Source: Raphanus sativus
Taxonomy: Eukaryota; Streptophyta; Magnoliopsida; Brassicales; Brassicaceae
NCBI RefSeq assembly: GCF_000801105.2
Contig: NC_079517.1
Location: 5,518,001-5,582,000 of the forward strand
Length of the DNA stretch: 64,000 nt
Direction of reading: 5' to 3'
In this document: one piece after another, positions 11,040-21,689 of the stretch
Layout: each line of letters starts with the position of its first letter
Numbering within the stretch: the stretch's first letter is position 1
Position numbers and translations under genes: made by a program
The notes under the pieces: model-generated
The model's input: only the letters and a program-made list of their open reading frames with translations
Told to the model about the DNA's origin: nothing
Database searches by the model: none

Positions 11040-11690
11040 GGGCACTTATTCTTGGGTTCACCCCCTAGGATTCATCCTACCTTATGATACTAGCCAATAG
11101 TGTTTTAGTATTTGATATTTGATATCTTTTAAAAAAAGAAACATAATTGAATTTTCAAATTAGATTAAAATAAAAAATATTAAATACATAAAAAATAGTA
11201 ATAGTTACAAAAAATAAATAAATTAATATTATTAAACTTTCACTAAAATACTAAATCCTATACCCTAAATCCTAAAACCTGTACCCTAAATCCTAAACCC
11301 AAAAATTTTAGGTAAACCCTAAACATTTTGATAAATCCTAAATCCTAAATCATAAATGTTAAAAACTAAATCATAAAAATACTAAACCCTAAATTCTAAT
11401 CACTAAACCCTAAACCATTGGGTAAACCCCGAACCCTTGGATAACTCATGAACATGTAGGTTCACCGATCAATATATAATGTTTGAGTTTATGATTTATC
11501 CAAGGGTTCGGAGTTTACCCAAGGGTTTAGGGTTTAGTGATTAGGATTTAGGGTTTAGTGTTATTATGATTTAGTTTTTAATATTTATGATTTAGGGTTT
11601 AGGATTTATCAAAAGGCTTAGGTTTATCTAAAATTTTTGGGTTTAGGATTTACATAAAATTTTAGAGTTTGGGATTTAGGGTATATAGCA
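11040..11690. mobile_element. Truncated telomere-like foldback element
   Basis: The left end (GGGCACTTATTCTTGGGTTCACCCC) resembles the terminus of the Mutator-like element at 45791. The left arm (11240-11440) is CCCTAAA-like and the right arm (11480-11690) is TTTAGGG-like, so the core can fold back on itself. No right terminal inverted repeat is found: after 11690 the sequence passes into a duplicated non-element segment, so the right end appears lost. Confidence 0.6.
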
Positions 11691-11697
11691 GGTAGAA

Positions 11698-11840
11698 TGG
11701 CTGGATTAGTCTAAGACTTATATGGGCTGGATTAGAGTTTGGGATTTTAGTATTTTTCTGATCTCTCAAATCAAAAGAAAAAAAGTATGGTCATCTTAGT
11801 CTAAGACTTATATGGGCTGGATTAGTCTAGGCCCGGAATA
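11698..11840. repeat. Short direct repeat upstream of the first RRM gene
   Basis: A segment beginning GGCTGGATTAG and running through TCTAAGACTTATATGGGC occurs at about 11698-11735 and again at about 11793-11830. The lack of a right end in the adjacent foldback element may be linked to this duplication. Confidence 0.6.
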
Positions 11841-11998
11841 AATTTGATGCCCAGAAATATATACAAGGTTAGATAATATCAAAATCCAATTTAAAAAAAA
11901 AAATCAGTTATAAATACCTTTCTACGGGGCAAGACCCTAGATCCCAAAAAAAAAAAACGCCGCCTCATCGGGAACCTAACTAAGCCGATCTTCTCAAC

Positions 11999-13317
11999 AT
12001 GTCTCCAACGGAGGGATGCGCGACAAAAGTAATCTCCTTCTTATCCTCTTAGCTTTCTTCGTAGTCGATCTCTTAACCTGGATGGTTACTGATTTATTAG
12101 ATCTTTTGGTAACATAGGGGATGAGTCTACTGACATTGAACGAAAGGGAAACCACTACTAAGAGATCCAAACCACGAAAACGGTAAAGAGATTTATTGCT
12201 TTTTTTGTTTTTTTGGTGTCTGTAAGGTTTTGTTTGTTATTTATCACTTTTGAGTTATTAAATTGTCTGTGGAATTTGCAATCAAATTGTTGCAGCGACA
12301 TTGGGAGAATTCGTGTAAAGGGATTTAGCATCGACCTTCCCCGAGATGATGTGGAAAGCGCGTTGAGAAAACATTTCTCTTCATGTGGAGAGATCACGGA
12401 TGTTTGTGTCCACGTACTCACGGATAATTTACTCAGCGAGTTTGTGACTAACTTCCTCCTGTAGTCAGTATTATTCCCAGCTCAACTCAAGTTTAACTTT
12501 CGGCTTTCTTCTTTTTCACAGTCGTGGTTTTATTTATTTTCTGGGAGGACAAGGCACAGTTGACAAGGCTATGCAACTTAGTGGAACTGACGTTGGTGGA
12601 TGGAATGTCATTGTTGAGCCTTATCCTTTTCTGGAAAATGCAGACTGGTAGGTAACAAAGAGTTTTTTTTTTTTCTGGGTTGGTATTCTCTTTCTTTCGA
12701 GAGTTAGTTTTAGGTGTTGTTGGATTTGAGCAATTGAAGTTAGTTATTTAGTTTAGCTGACTATATAGACTGATCATAGAAATAGTTACACGTCTGTAGC
12801 TAACACATACACACACTTCTAACATAGGCTCAACTATCAATTCCTCTCTAAATTACTAACGCATCCTATCCACATTATTGCAGGGACCCTGTTGCCTTTG
12901 TCCAAGGATATGACACTGGTCTTGGGAAGACTGAAATCAAGAGAATGTTGTTTAATCATTTCTCTTCATGTGGACAGATCATGGATATCGAGTTTCACAA
13001 TAGGTTTGTGCATGGCTTTGCTTCAGTCCTTTTTATTAAAGCAAATGCCTAATAAAATTTTTGTTTTGATTTTTTTTTACAGCACCATCGGTGTAGCTTC
13101 TGTGTATCTTTATGGAGAAGGTGCAGAAGACAAGGTGTTGGATCTTGATGGGTCCTACATGGGAGGATGCAAAATACTTGTTAAGCATATTATAACGAAT
13201 GGAATATACACTGTCCACCCTCGTCGTCGTCATTATGGCTGGCCCAGGTATATAATTTTGATTCTTGTTTTTTTTTTTTTTATCACAGATTCTTGTTTCT
13301 TTTTTCTTGGTAACTAA
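11999..13317 (+). CDS. Two-RRM nucleolin-like RNA-binding protein (copy A)
   Basis: Six exons (11999-12028, 12118-12182, 12296-12439, 12522-12647, 12884-13003, 13083-13317) give 239 aa. RRM1 has GRIRVKGFSIDLPRDDVESA, HFSSCGEI and GFIYFLGGQG. RRM2 has HFSSCGQIMDIEFHN and GVASVYLYGEGAEDK. The wording resembles the RRM domains of plant nucleolin-like proteins, but the acidic N-terminus and GAR tail of nucleolin are missing. The ATG chosen is TCTCAACATG; the start used in copy B (ATGGAG) is ACGGAG here, in the same frame. The donor of exon 3 has shifted: the GT used by copy B is lost, and a nearby GTTTGT keeps the frame. The last exon may end differently if a further intron exists, because the final 24 or so residues are low-complexity. 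RNA binding is inferred from the family. Confidence 0.65.
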
Positions 13318-13339
13318 CTAAGTAATACCTACCTTGTTT

Positions 13340-13386
13340 ATTTTAGATAACTAGGCTACTATTTTAGATAACTAGGCTACTACTGG
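13340..13386. repeat. 24-bp tandem duplication after RRM copy A
   Basis: TTTTAGATAACTAGGCTACT is repeated directly twice in the probable 3' untranslated region. This is a small local duplication. Confidence 0.6.
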
Positions 13387-13459
13387 GAGAACCTCTCGGA
13401 TCTAGTGGGAGAGGGAGAAACAAAGACATCTATATAGTTTGTATTTGTAGGTGTTTTCA

Positions 13460-14050
13460 TGTGTAGTTAGAACATATTTAAAAATAAAAGTATATTAATA
13501 TTCTAAATTTTATTATTTTTTTACCAATATTGTGATATAAATTTTGATTTAATTGAATATAAAATTAACATAAAATGAAAAAATGTTTATTTTAAATTAT
13601 ACATAAGAATGGATATTAAACTATAACTTTAGATATTTTTATCTATTTATTATGGATAAAATATATTAAATTAATTTGTATAAAATATGAACAGTCACAG
13701 TACATTTTCAACAGTACATTTTCAGGATGTATTTGATCGATCGGCTAGTAACGCTGAGTAGGCACCACATAAACAGAGCAAAACCATTAACTCGGGAAAA
13801 GTTTCTTTTAAAGAGTCAAACAATTTGAGTAATGAATCTCGAGCCATTAAATGTTTTAATGAGCTAAACTTTGTTGGTAGGATTAGGAACTTTGCAGATA
13901 AGCACGAGAACTTGTCCCAAGTAATGATTCCAGCGACACCGAATATGGTCTTGATTGTTATATGCTTCTCCGTTTGCTCTCTATGAAGTTACGAGACATC
14001 TTATTCTTGTTAAACAACAAAGATTTTGAATCAATGCCTGAGAAAGCTTC
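13460..14050. other. Intergenic DNA, nothing recognised
   Basis: A+T-rich to 13700, then a more balanced stretch (13800-14050) that may be an old gene fragment. I recognise no protein similarity in any frame. Confidence 0.4.
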
Positions 14051-14949
14051 GGGGGTGTATTCAACTGAGAATTTCAGGTGATTTGTATTAAAATCACAAA
14101 TCCACTGTTATTCAAACATGAATTTTAAAAACTCATCTAAAATCAACTGTTATTGAATTTGGTATTTCGTAAAGTACTCTGAAATCCACTGTTATTGAAA
14201 ATATTTTAAGTTATGGGATTTTAAAAATTTTAAGGTGATTTTAGGGTGTTTGAGTGGAGTTTCTTTTTTTTAAAAAAAAAAAAAATTCAAATCCCATTGT
14301 TTTAGGTGATATTATAGAGTAGTTTAACAAAAATCACCTAAATCTCTGCAACTTATTAAAATCATCTAAAACTCCATTAAAAATCAAATCACATCAAATT
14401 AGCCCTGCGACTTCGGGTTTCCGAAACCGAACCGAACCGAACCGTCGGTTTTCGGTTAACCAAAGTTTTAAAAAAAAATTCCGAAATAAACCGAATGAAA
14501 TTTCGGTTCGGTTCGGTTCGGTTATCGGTTTTTTTCGGTTTTCAAATTTATTTCCGAAAATAACCGATTTTAAAAAATTTCGGTTAATTTTGGTATAGTT
14601 TTTCCAAAATATTCGGGTATTTTCGGTTAAAGTCGGTTATTTCGGATAGTTTCGGTTATTTTTGGGTTATTCGGTTATTTTCGGTTCGGTTTTTCGGTTA
14701 TTTTCGGTTATTATCGGTTATTTTCGGTTATTTCCGGTTTTTACAATTTTTATTTTTATTTTTAAAAATCAAAAACCGAACCGAACCGAACCGATAACCG
14801 AATTAATTTTCAAACCCATACCGAATTGAACCGAATTGAAAACCGAACCGAACCGAAAACCGAAAAAAACCGGTTCGGTCCGGTTCGGCCCATTCGGTTC
14901 GGACAAAAATCGCAGGCCTACATCAAATGCTAAATTGAATACATCCCCC
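14051..14949. mobile_element. GGGGGTGT-type MITE, interrupted by a hAT MITE
   Basis: The left end GGGGGTGTATTCAACTGAG and the right end, reverse-complemented GGGGGATGTATTCAATTTAG, form imperfect terminal inverted repeats that extend about 30 bases. The nested hAT element at 14400-14920 accounts for 529 bp with its duplication, so the original element was about 370 bp. The terminus recalls PIF/Harbinger-type MITEs, but the flanking trinucleotides (TTC and TTA) are not a clean duplication. The superfamily is therefore uncertain. Confidence 0.7.
14400..14920. mobile_element. hAT-type MITE with CGGTT-rich arms, nested insertion
   Basis: Terminal inverted repeats TAGCCCTGCGACTTCGG and, from the right, TAGGCCTGCGATTTTTG bound 521 bp. 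The 8-bp direct repeat CATCAAAT flanks it exactly (14392-14399, 14921-14928), which is the hAT hallmark. Inside are runs of CGGTT on the left and AACCG on the right, giving a long foldback structure. It has no coding capacity. It is related to the hAT element at 17243-18678. Confidence 0.88.
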
Positions 14950-15420
14950 TTAATCGAGACACTGGATCTTTGCCAGAACCGATGCTGGGTTAAAGCCCAT
15001 AAAGCAACTATTTTAGGTGCCAAATAATATGAGAAATTTTGGGGTAACAATAACAAAATTTTGGGGTAAGTAATGGGTTTGAACCTTTAACAGACAGTAT
15101 TTTTAATAATTTGTTTCAGGCATGAAATTCTTGTCGAGCGACACTGTGTACCAAGAAGTCATAATCACTAGAACAGTTGTTATCAATTCATTTCAGTATA
15201 TGATGATCTCTGGAGTTGAGATTGTAGCTCCATATATGTTCTCTCCTCTTCCAGCTTTGTGATTCACCCGTCTAAGCACTTTCATTATATCCTCTGTACT
15301 AGATGTTATTCCCGCACCTGCGAGAATAATCCTTTTACAACTAAATATTAATTTATGTCTTATTAATTTAAAAATCAGTATAATAAATAATTGTTTATGT
15401 TTTAACAAAAAGTTAAATCA
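14950..15420. other. Intergenic DNA, nothing recognised
   Basis: No protein similarity, RNA gene or element terminus is recognised in this stretch between the MITE and the tandem repeat. Confidence 0.4.
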
Positions 15421-15463
15421 AACATAAATATATATGTGATAAAAAATCATCAATATATATATA

Positions 15464-16638
15464 TATATATATGTTTATTATTGTGATAGACTTTTAAAAT
15501 CACATATGTATTAAAAATATTTTAGAAAACATTTTATATAAATAGTTTTGATTGGTTAATATTTAATTATAAAAATTTCTATATCTTAATGTTCTATAAT
15601 TAATAAATATTATTTACAGATAACAAAAAAGATATAAAGTTATCTTATTTATTTTTTAAAGTATATCTTATTTTGATGATTTTATCATATTAGTTTATAA
15701 TCAATTAGCTAATGGCCTAATATAACTTATAATCTAATATTATTAATGTACAATTCTCTTTCATAGTATAATAAAATCCCTAAAATTATGGAAAATATGA
15801 CACATAAACAAATCACTTTTTGATTGATTAATATTTAATTATAAATTTTCCTATGTCATAATCTTTTATAATAGAAAATATTATTTCCAGGTAACAAAAA
15901 AAAAATATATGAATTATGGGGAATTTTCAAAATACCACTTTCAAAGTACCATTATTCATCTTTACCACCACTAAAGACACATTTTCAATAATACCTTATT
16001 TATTAAAATGGTAAAGACTCTTATATCTTTGTTTTTATATGTTTTTCAAAATTATAATTCCTAAACCTCCAATTCTAACCCTAAACCCAAAATCTTCAAC
16101 TCGAAACCCTAAACCCTAAACTATATACCCTAAATTCAATATCCTAAACCCTAAACCCTAAAGTCTAAACTATAAACCCTAAATCCTTAACTCTAAACCC
16201 TAAATCTTAAACTCTAAACCCTAAACTATATACCTTAAACCCTAAAACATTAAATCTAAACCCTAATCCTAAACCTTTAATCTAGACCCTTCATTAAAAG
16301 TAGTGGTAAAAGTGGTTAGTGTAAACATGAAAAGTGGTACTATGAAATGGTATTTTTGACAATTTCTCATGAATTATCTTATTGTTTAAAAATATTTATT
16401 TCATAATTTATACTCAATTAGGCAATATAAAATATAATCTAATATTATTAAATATAAAATTCGTTTAAATATATAATAAGTCAAACACCTAAAATTATGT
16501 TTATTACTGTGATAAAGTTTTTTAAAACTTATATATTAGAAATATTTTATACAAATATTTTGAATGGTTAATGTTTAATTATAAGTTGTTGTATACCTTA
16601 ATGCTTTATAATAAAAATATTAATTTCAGATAACAACA

Positions 16639-16685
<47 letters not shown>

Positions 16686-17140
16686 AATTATCTTATTTTT
16701 TTGATATTTTAATGATTTTATCATATTAGTTTATAATCAATTAGCTAATATAACTTATAATCTATTATTAATATACAGTTATTATAATATAATAATAGAT
16801 AAAAAAACTAAAATCATAGAAAATATGACACATAAACAAAATTACTTTTTGATTGATTAATATTTAATTATAAATTGTTTTATGTCTTAATCTTGTATAA
16901 ATATAAAAATTTGATTTTCTAGATAACAACAAAAATATCAATATGAGAATTATCTTCTTTTAAAAAAAATATATTTATATATATTGACAATTGATCATAC
17001 TAATTTATAATTAATTAGTTAATATAATATATTATTATTATAATAAATTTGGTTTTACTATATAATAAAGAGAAAATTTAAATCAATACCTAAAATCATG
17101 GAAAACATGACACATAAGCAAAATATAATAGATAAGTTAA
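15464..17140. repeat. Dimeric tandem repeat, about 552-bp period
   Basis: The motif TTTAATTATAAA preceded by GGTTAAT or GATTAAT recurs near 15544, 15818, 16556 and 16845. Two sub-unit types alternate: the first and third copies share TATATCTTAATG-like wording and the second and fourth share ATGTCWTAATCTT. After subtracting the 460 bp of Mutator-like insertion plus duplication, the copies are spaced about 274, 278 and 289 bp, giving a dimeric period of about 552 bp. Each second unit ends with a conserved GACACATAAACAAA segment. A TA microsatellite (about 16641-16682) lies inside. The array is diverged and non-coding. Confidence 0.75.
15918..16368. mobile_element. Mutator-like foldback MITE with telomere-like core
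   Basis: The ends GGGGAATTTTCAAAATACC and, reverse-complemented, GAGAAATTGTCAAAAATACC are imperfect terminal inverted repeats that extend for about 40 bases (CATAGTACCACTTTTCAT on the right arm). The 9-bp sequence ATGAATTAT flanks the element at 15909-15917 and 16369-16377, as expected for Mutator-like elements. The 451-bp interior holds a degenerate CCCTAAA tract (about 16060-16290). There is no coding sequence. It sits inside one unit of the dimeric tandem repeat. Confidence 0.85.
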
Positions 17141-17242
17141 AAGTATAATTAAAAACATTATTAAATAATAAACAAAATTAAATAACATGATACATAAGCA
17201 AAATTTCCTAGCGAAAACAAGCTAATCCCAGTAACCCAAAAC

Positions 17243-18678
17243 TAGGCCTGCGATTTCGGTTTTCCGAAACCGAACTGAATTGAACCATTGATTTTTGGTT
17301 AACCGGAAATTTAAAAATAAATTCCGAAATTAATTCGGTTCGGTTCGGAAGTCGGTTATTTTCGGTTTTCATTTTATTTCCGTAAATAACCGAAATTTTA
17401 TAATATTTACGAAATAAACAAAAAATCGGTTTAATTCGGATATTTCGTTTAATCGGTTATCTTCGGTTTTCGTTATGACCCAAAAAAAAATTATCAGTAA
17501 AAACAAAAGTCCAACATTCTTAAACTCTCCTCTTTCCAATACACACTACAAAGAAGCATGATTCATAAAATTCCAAACGTCTTAGAATGTCCAACAAAGC
17601 AGAAAGAGTTAACTAAACAAAATACAGGAAAGAAAGGTCACGATGAGGCTCACACTGAAACCTGCAACTTGTTGAAGTGAAAATATCAGTGAAGAAAACA
17701 GAACAACAATGCACAAAAGACACTAAAACCAGGTAAGTAACAGAAGAACATTACCTTAGATTCTAAGATTCATATGAAACTTGCAGAGTATCTACAAAAT
17801 GAAAAAGAAAGAGAGTCACAATCAGCATTAAAAACATATGAAATATTAAAGGAAGAAGCCAACTGATTACCTAATGACTCTTCTATGTAGTTCATCATTG
17901 TCTTCACAGCCTCACATCTACATAATAAGATAAAAAAATCAAGTTAGAGAGAAAGAGAGTATCAACAGATAAGCACAAGACACTCGTTAAAAGACTAAAC
18001 CTTGACCTGAATCCACCCTAAATGTCTAAATATCAAATCATCCAACTCATCATTATTCAAGACATTCTCATATTTGTAACCGTTTCATCTTTCAAACCAA
18101 ATCATAACCTAATAATTAATTTCGATTATAACCCTTAACACCCAAATCAATCGCAAACTCAAACCATAATCTGAAAATCGATAAACAAACTCTAAGATAA
18201 ACTGTCAAATTAATAATCATTCATCATTCAACCCAAACCATAAATCCTTAACTGGTTTCGACAAAAACCTTAACTCTCAAATCGATTGCAAATACAAAAC
18301 CAAACTCAAGAACTACACAAAATTACATAAGTGAGTGAAGAACCTACCTTGTGGTCGGAAAGATGTGAGAATCAGACGAAGAAGACGAGATTACAGGGGT
18401 TGAGAACTGGAGACGCGAAGGCACGGATTTGAGAGAGAAAGAGCGACAGATTAGGTTTCTTAGGTTGAGCCGACACATAAGGTTAATAAGACGTATATAT
18501 AGGTAGGTTAAATTTCGGTTAACCGATCGGATATCACGAACCGAACCGAGACACTAACCGAACATTTTAAAACATGTTCCGATCGGTTTGTTCCTGATAA
18601 CCGAACCCTAACCGATTTCCTTAATGCTCGGTTCGGTTCGGTTCGGACCAATCAGTTCGGGTCAAAATCCCAGCGCTA
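17243..18678. mobile_element. Non-autonomous hAT element, 1436 bp, with possible captured gene segment
   Basis: The termini TAGGCCTGCGATTT and, reverse-complemented, TAGCGCTGGGATTTT are inverted repeats, and the 8-bp direct repeat CCCAAAAC lies at 17235-17242 and 18679-18686. CGGTT-rich arms occupy both ends (about 17255-17480, 18510-18650). The middle is not repeat-like. Read on the minus strand it looks like a gene 5' region: a leader near 18480-18350 ending in a GT donor, and a short exon-like stretch (about 17919-17868) that encodes EAVKTMMNYIEESL between AG and GT. This may be a transduplicated host-gene fragment. No transposase is present. Confidence 0.85.
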
Positions 18679-18686
18679 CCCAAAAC

Positions 18687-19139
18687 ATTGCATCCAGTCT
18701 CTTCTTGGTGTTAAAGTTCTGTAGAGGCCCATGTACAGAGGTAAGCAAAATAAACGTCTACTAGGATAAGATCTGCGCATTGCGTATGATAATGTATAAA
18801 ACTAAAATTTATAATATATAGTAGGTTCAAATTTATATATGATCAATCTTAATTTTTTGATATCTATGTAATTATGTTTTCTATTGTATAAGTTAGGCCA
18901 GGATCATTTATAATTGTAATTTTAGAAAAAATGTGTTAATTTACACAAAAAACTATTTACTAATCTGGTAAAATTTAAAAGTTCAAATTTGCATCTTTTT
19001 ATGATTTTTTTTTGTTTCGGGTTGTTTTTGTTTGTTATGATTATGATTTAAGAGTTCAAATAGTTTTTCATGCATGATTATATACTATTTCTGAAATTAT
19101 AAACTAATATTTATATTTTTTCTCATAATTTCTTTATTC
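18687..19139. other. Intergenic DNA, nothing recognised
   Basis: No open reading frame or element terminus could be supported in this A+T-rich stretch. Confidence 0.4.
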
Positions 19140-19495
19140 TGAAAATATTTAATTTTAATTAAATAAGGGCTTACTTTTGATGGACATGTTGCTAACTAAA
19201 CATTTATAAACATAATATTAATTTTAATATTAAACAGAATTTAATAATTAAACAGAATTTTAATATTAAACAGAATTAATTTTAATATTAAGCAGAATTT
19301 TAATTAAATAAGAGCTTACTTTTGATGGACATGTTACCTAACTAAACATTTATAAACATAATATTAATTTTAATATTATTTTTTGTATTCTGAAAAATAC
19401 TTAATTTAATTAAATAAGGGTTTACTTTTGATGGACATGTTGCCTAACTAAACATTTATAAACATAATATTAATTTTAATATTAAACATAATAAC
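19140..19495. repeat. Tandem repeat, three copies, about 105-145 bp
   Basis: A unit beginning TTACTTTTGATGGACATGTT, followed by CTAACTAAACATTTATAAAC and TAATATTAATTTTAATATTA, starts near 19170, 19316 and 19420. The first unit is longer because a short ATTAAACAGAATT motif is itself repeated three times. It is non-coding. Confidence 0.75.
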
Positions 19496-19639
19496 TAAAA
19501 ATTTGTCATAAACTTGAAGCCACTCTATAAAAAAATACACTGATAACAGAAATGTTAGAATCTTTAAAAAGAACACATGAAAAAATAAAATATATATAAT
19601 GAAGCTAATAATTGATGAAACCATTTTGATAGTTTCACC

Positions 19640-20002
19640 ACTTTGAAAAGAATATTGCTTCCATAGGCGAAATCTTCACCTCAATTCTCCACAAACTTTT
19701 ATATCCTGTTGATAATACACCCAATAAAAATAATTAAAAGCTTTAATAAAAACAGACGATTGCTTCAAATATAGAATCAAACCAAGTTTGTACTCACGTT
19801 GGAATCAACCAAAACCAATTTGATAGTCTCACCATCCTGAGCAGAATATTGTTTCCATAGGCGAATTATCATCGACAAAAACCATTTCAATGGTCTCACC
19901 ACCCGCAACTGAATATTGGTTCCAAAAACTGATGATCTTAACCTTAACCTTCCATATTGACTTGAACGGTTTCAACTCGGAGATCAAGTTCATGGCAGCC
20001 AT
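19640..20002 (-). pseudogene. RPA/DUF223-like OB-fold N-terminal fragment, partly triplicated
   Basis: On the minus strand an ATG at 20002 opens MAAMNLISELKPFKSIWKVK, followed by FWNQYSVAGGETIEMVFVDD, the usual start of plant RPA70/DUF223 OB-fold proteins. Directly after it a second copy of the same exon portion appears in another frame (LWKQYSAQDGETIKLVLVDS, about 19865-19805). A third, near 19690-19630, gives LWKQYSFQSGETIKMV. No downstream exons are recognised. This is a relic, probably of a Helitron-borne or retro-duplicated RPA-like gene. Confidence 0.65.
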
Positions 20003-20149
20003 GGCTAAAAGGTTTAGTTATGACTCTACGAAGATGCTTTGTGGGGATTTGGTAGCGGAATGGCTTACCTCCACTATCCTTATATATATGTTTAGATCTC
20101 AGGCACCAAATTTAAAATTCCGCAAATATTTTGGCAACTAATACCCGAT

Positions 20150-20754
20150 ATTGCGCTTGTCAATCACTCAAAGGCCTAATTAAGACATAAAATGACAGCA
20201 TAATTGTCAAAATCGAACATCGAACATATTATTAAAATGAATGATTGTGTAATCATGATGGACGGATCACATGAAGACCGTGAATACCAAGGCTAAATGA
20301 CAGCAGTATTTTCCAAACTGAAACCTAATTAAAGTCACTAAATTAATACACAAAATTGACAATGTTAATAAGTTTATACATAATTACCATAGATGCTTCT
20401 TTCGGACAAAAATAAAATCAAGTTTGTATTTGTTTCTGCAAAATTGTTTTTACCATATAAAATTTATACATTAAATGATTGCGTAATTAATGTCATTATA
20501 CATGACCATATTGACTTACTATAGATATATACACGACCATATACATGAAATGATTGCGTAATTAATGCCATTTATTTAAAATAGATAGACTCACATTTAT
20601 GTATGTGTTTAAATCAATATATACGTGATTGATTTGGAAATAGGTAAGCATCCCTTTATAAATTTTCAAATGAACGTAAAGTAATTATGACATTCCTAAA
20701 TCAGTTGTGTATAGTTTTTAAACAATTTAAATATTTTTATCAATTTAATTTTGA
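20150..20754. other. Intergenic DNA, nothing recognised
   Basis: A+T-rich, with no gene or RNA recognised. Confidence 0.4.
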
Positions 20755-20980
20755 TCTAAAGCAAAGTCTAAATATAAAAAGTTTTATATTGTATCGCACT
20801 CGATATAAAATGCTTTTTCGCTATTTCTATAAAAGTATTGAAAAAATAAATTAATATAGAGAACAATATTTAATTAATATTTAACTCAAAGTCTAAATAT
20901 AAAAAGTTTTGTATTGTATTGCACTCGATATAAAATGATTTTTTGCTATTTCACTATCCTCTATAAAAATATTGAAAAAA
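20755..20980. repeat. Direct duplication of about 100 bp
   Basis: A segment starting AAAGTCTAAATATAAAAAG and containing GCACTCGATATAAAATG occurs at about 20763-20835 and again at about 20888-20960. The copies differ by a few substitutions. It is non-coding. Confidence 0.7.
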
Positions 20981-21192
20981 TATTGAAAGCACTGTTTAAA
21001 TCGATTATAAGTAACAATACCTCCATACATCCAAAAGAAATATGACCATATTTCATATTGTGTTCATGAGTGCTTCAATTATATGAAACTCTTGGTATTA
21101 TTTTTATTATTGTATCGCATATAATACAACGTGGTATATGAAATCGATGAAACATGACTGCGTAATTAATGCCAACGAAATTAATCAACGAT

Positions 21193-21302
21193 CAATAATT
21201 ATTCCAACGTCATGGTTGGTATAAATGGATTGTATAAGAAAGTATGGTATAAGGCGATTATTCAGTTGCAACCACAATGACATTGGAATGTAATTATTCT
21301 AG
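21193..21302. repeat. Short inverted-repeat element, MITE-like
   Basis: AATTATTCCAACGTCATGG on the left pairs imperfectly with CAATGACATTGGAATGTAAT on the right, giving a foldback of about 110 bp. It looks like a small MITE, but no target duplication could be defined. Confidence 0.45.
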
Positions 21303-21689
21303 TGAATTGAAGGTGATTCTATAAATGGGCTGAGAGTGAATATGGTGTCGCCATGTCAGTATGACACTCATATAAATAACATACAAAATAAAGGTTATTC
21401 TCCAAATTTACTCCTTGATTAATAAGAACGGGATTTTTCTTTTCGCTGACACTTACCTCTCTTGTATACTCTAGTGATATATTCCAAACGGGGAGGTGGG
21501 ATTTGATAGGATTTTTAAAAATGCTATATCATAACCATAGATCTGTAAGAAGTATTACAAATACAACATTCAGATATCCAATGAGGGAGAATTTAGACAA
21601 AAAAACCAGTCCTATAAAATTCTAAATACAATAATCAGACCAGTCTTGAGGAGAGATTTGTATGACAACATCATCATCGCCCCAAGATT

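Noticed and set aside
11240..11690. CCCTAAA/TTTAGGG tracts as a true interstitial telomere or chromosome fusion scar
   Set aside because: The repeats are degenerate and arranged as opposed arms of a foldback element, as in the bounded element at 45791.
14400..14920. CGGTT/AACCG repeats as a CRISPR-like or satellite array
   Set aside because: They lie inside an element with hAT termini and an 8-bp target duplication; there are no regular spacers.
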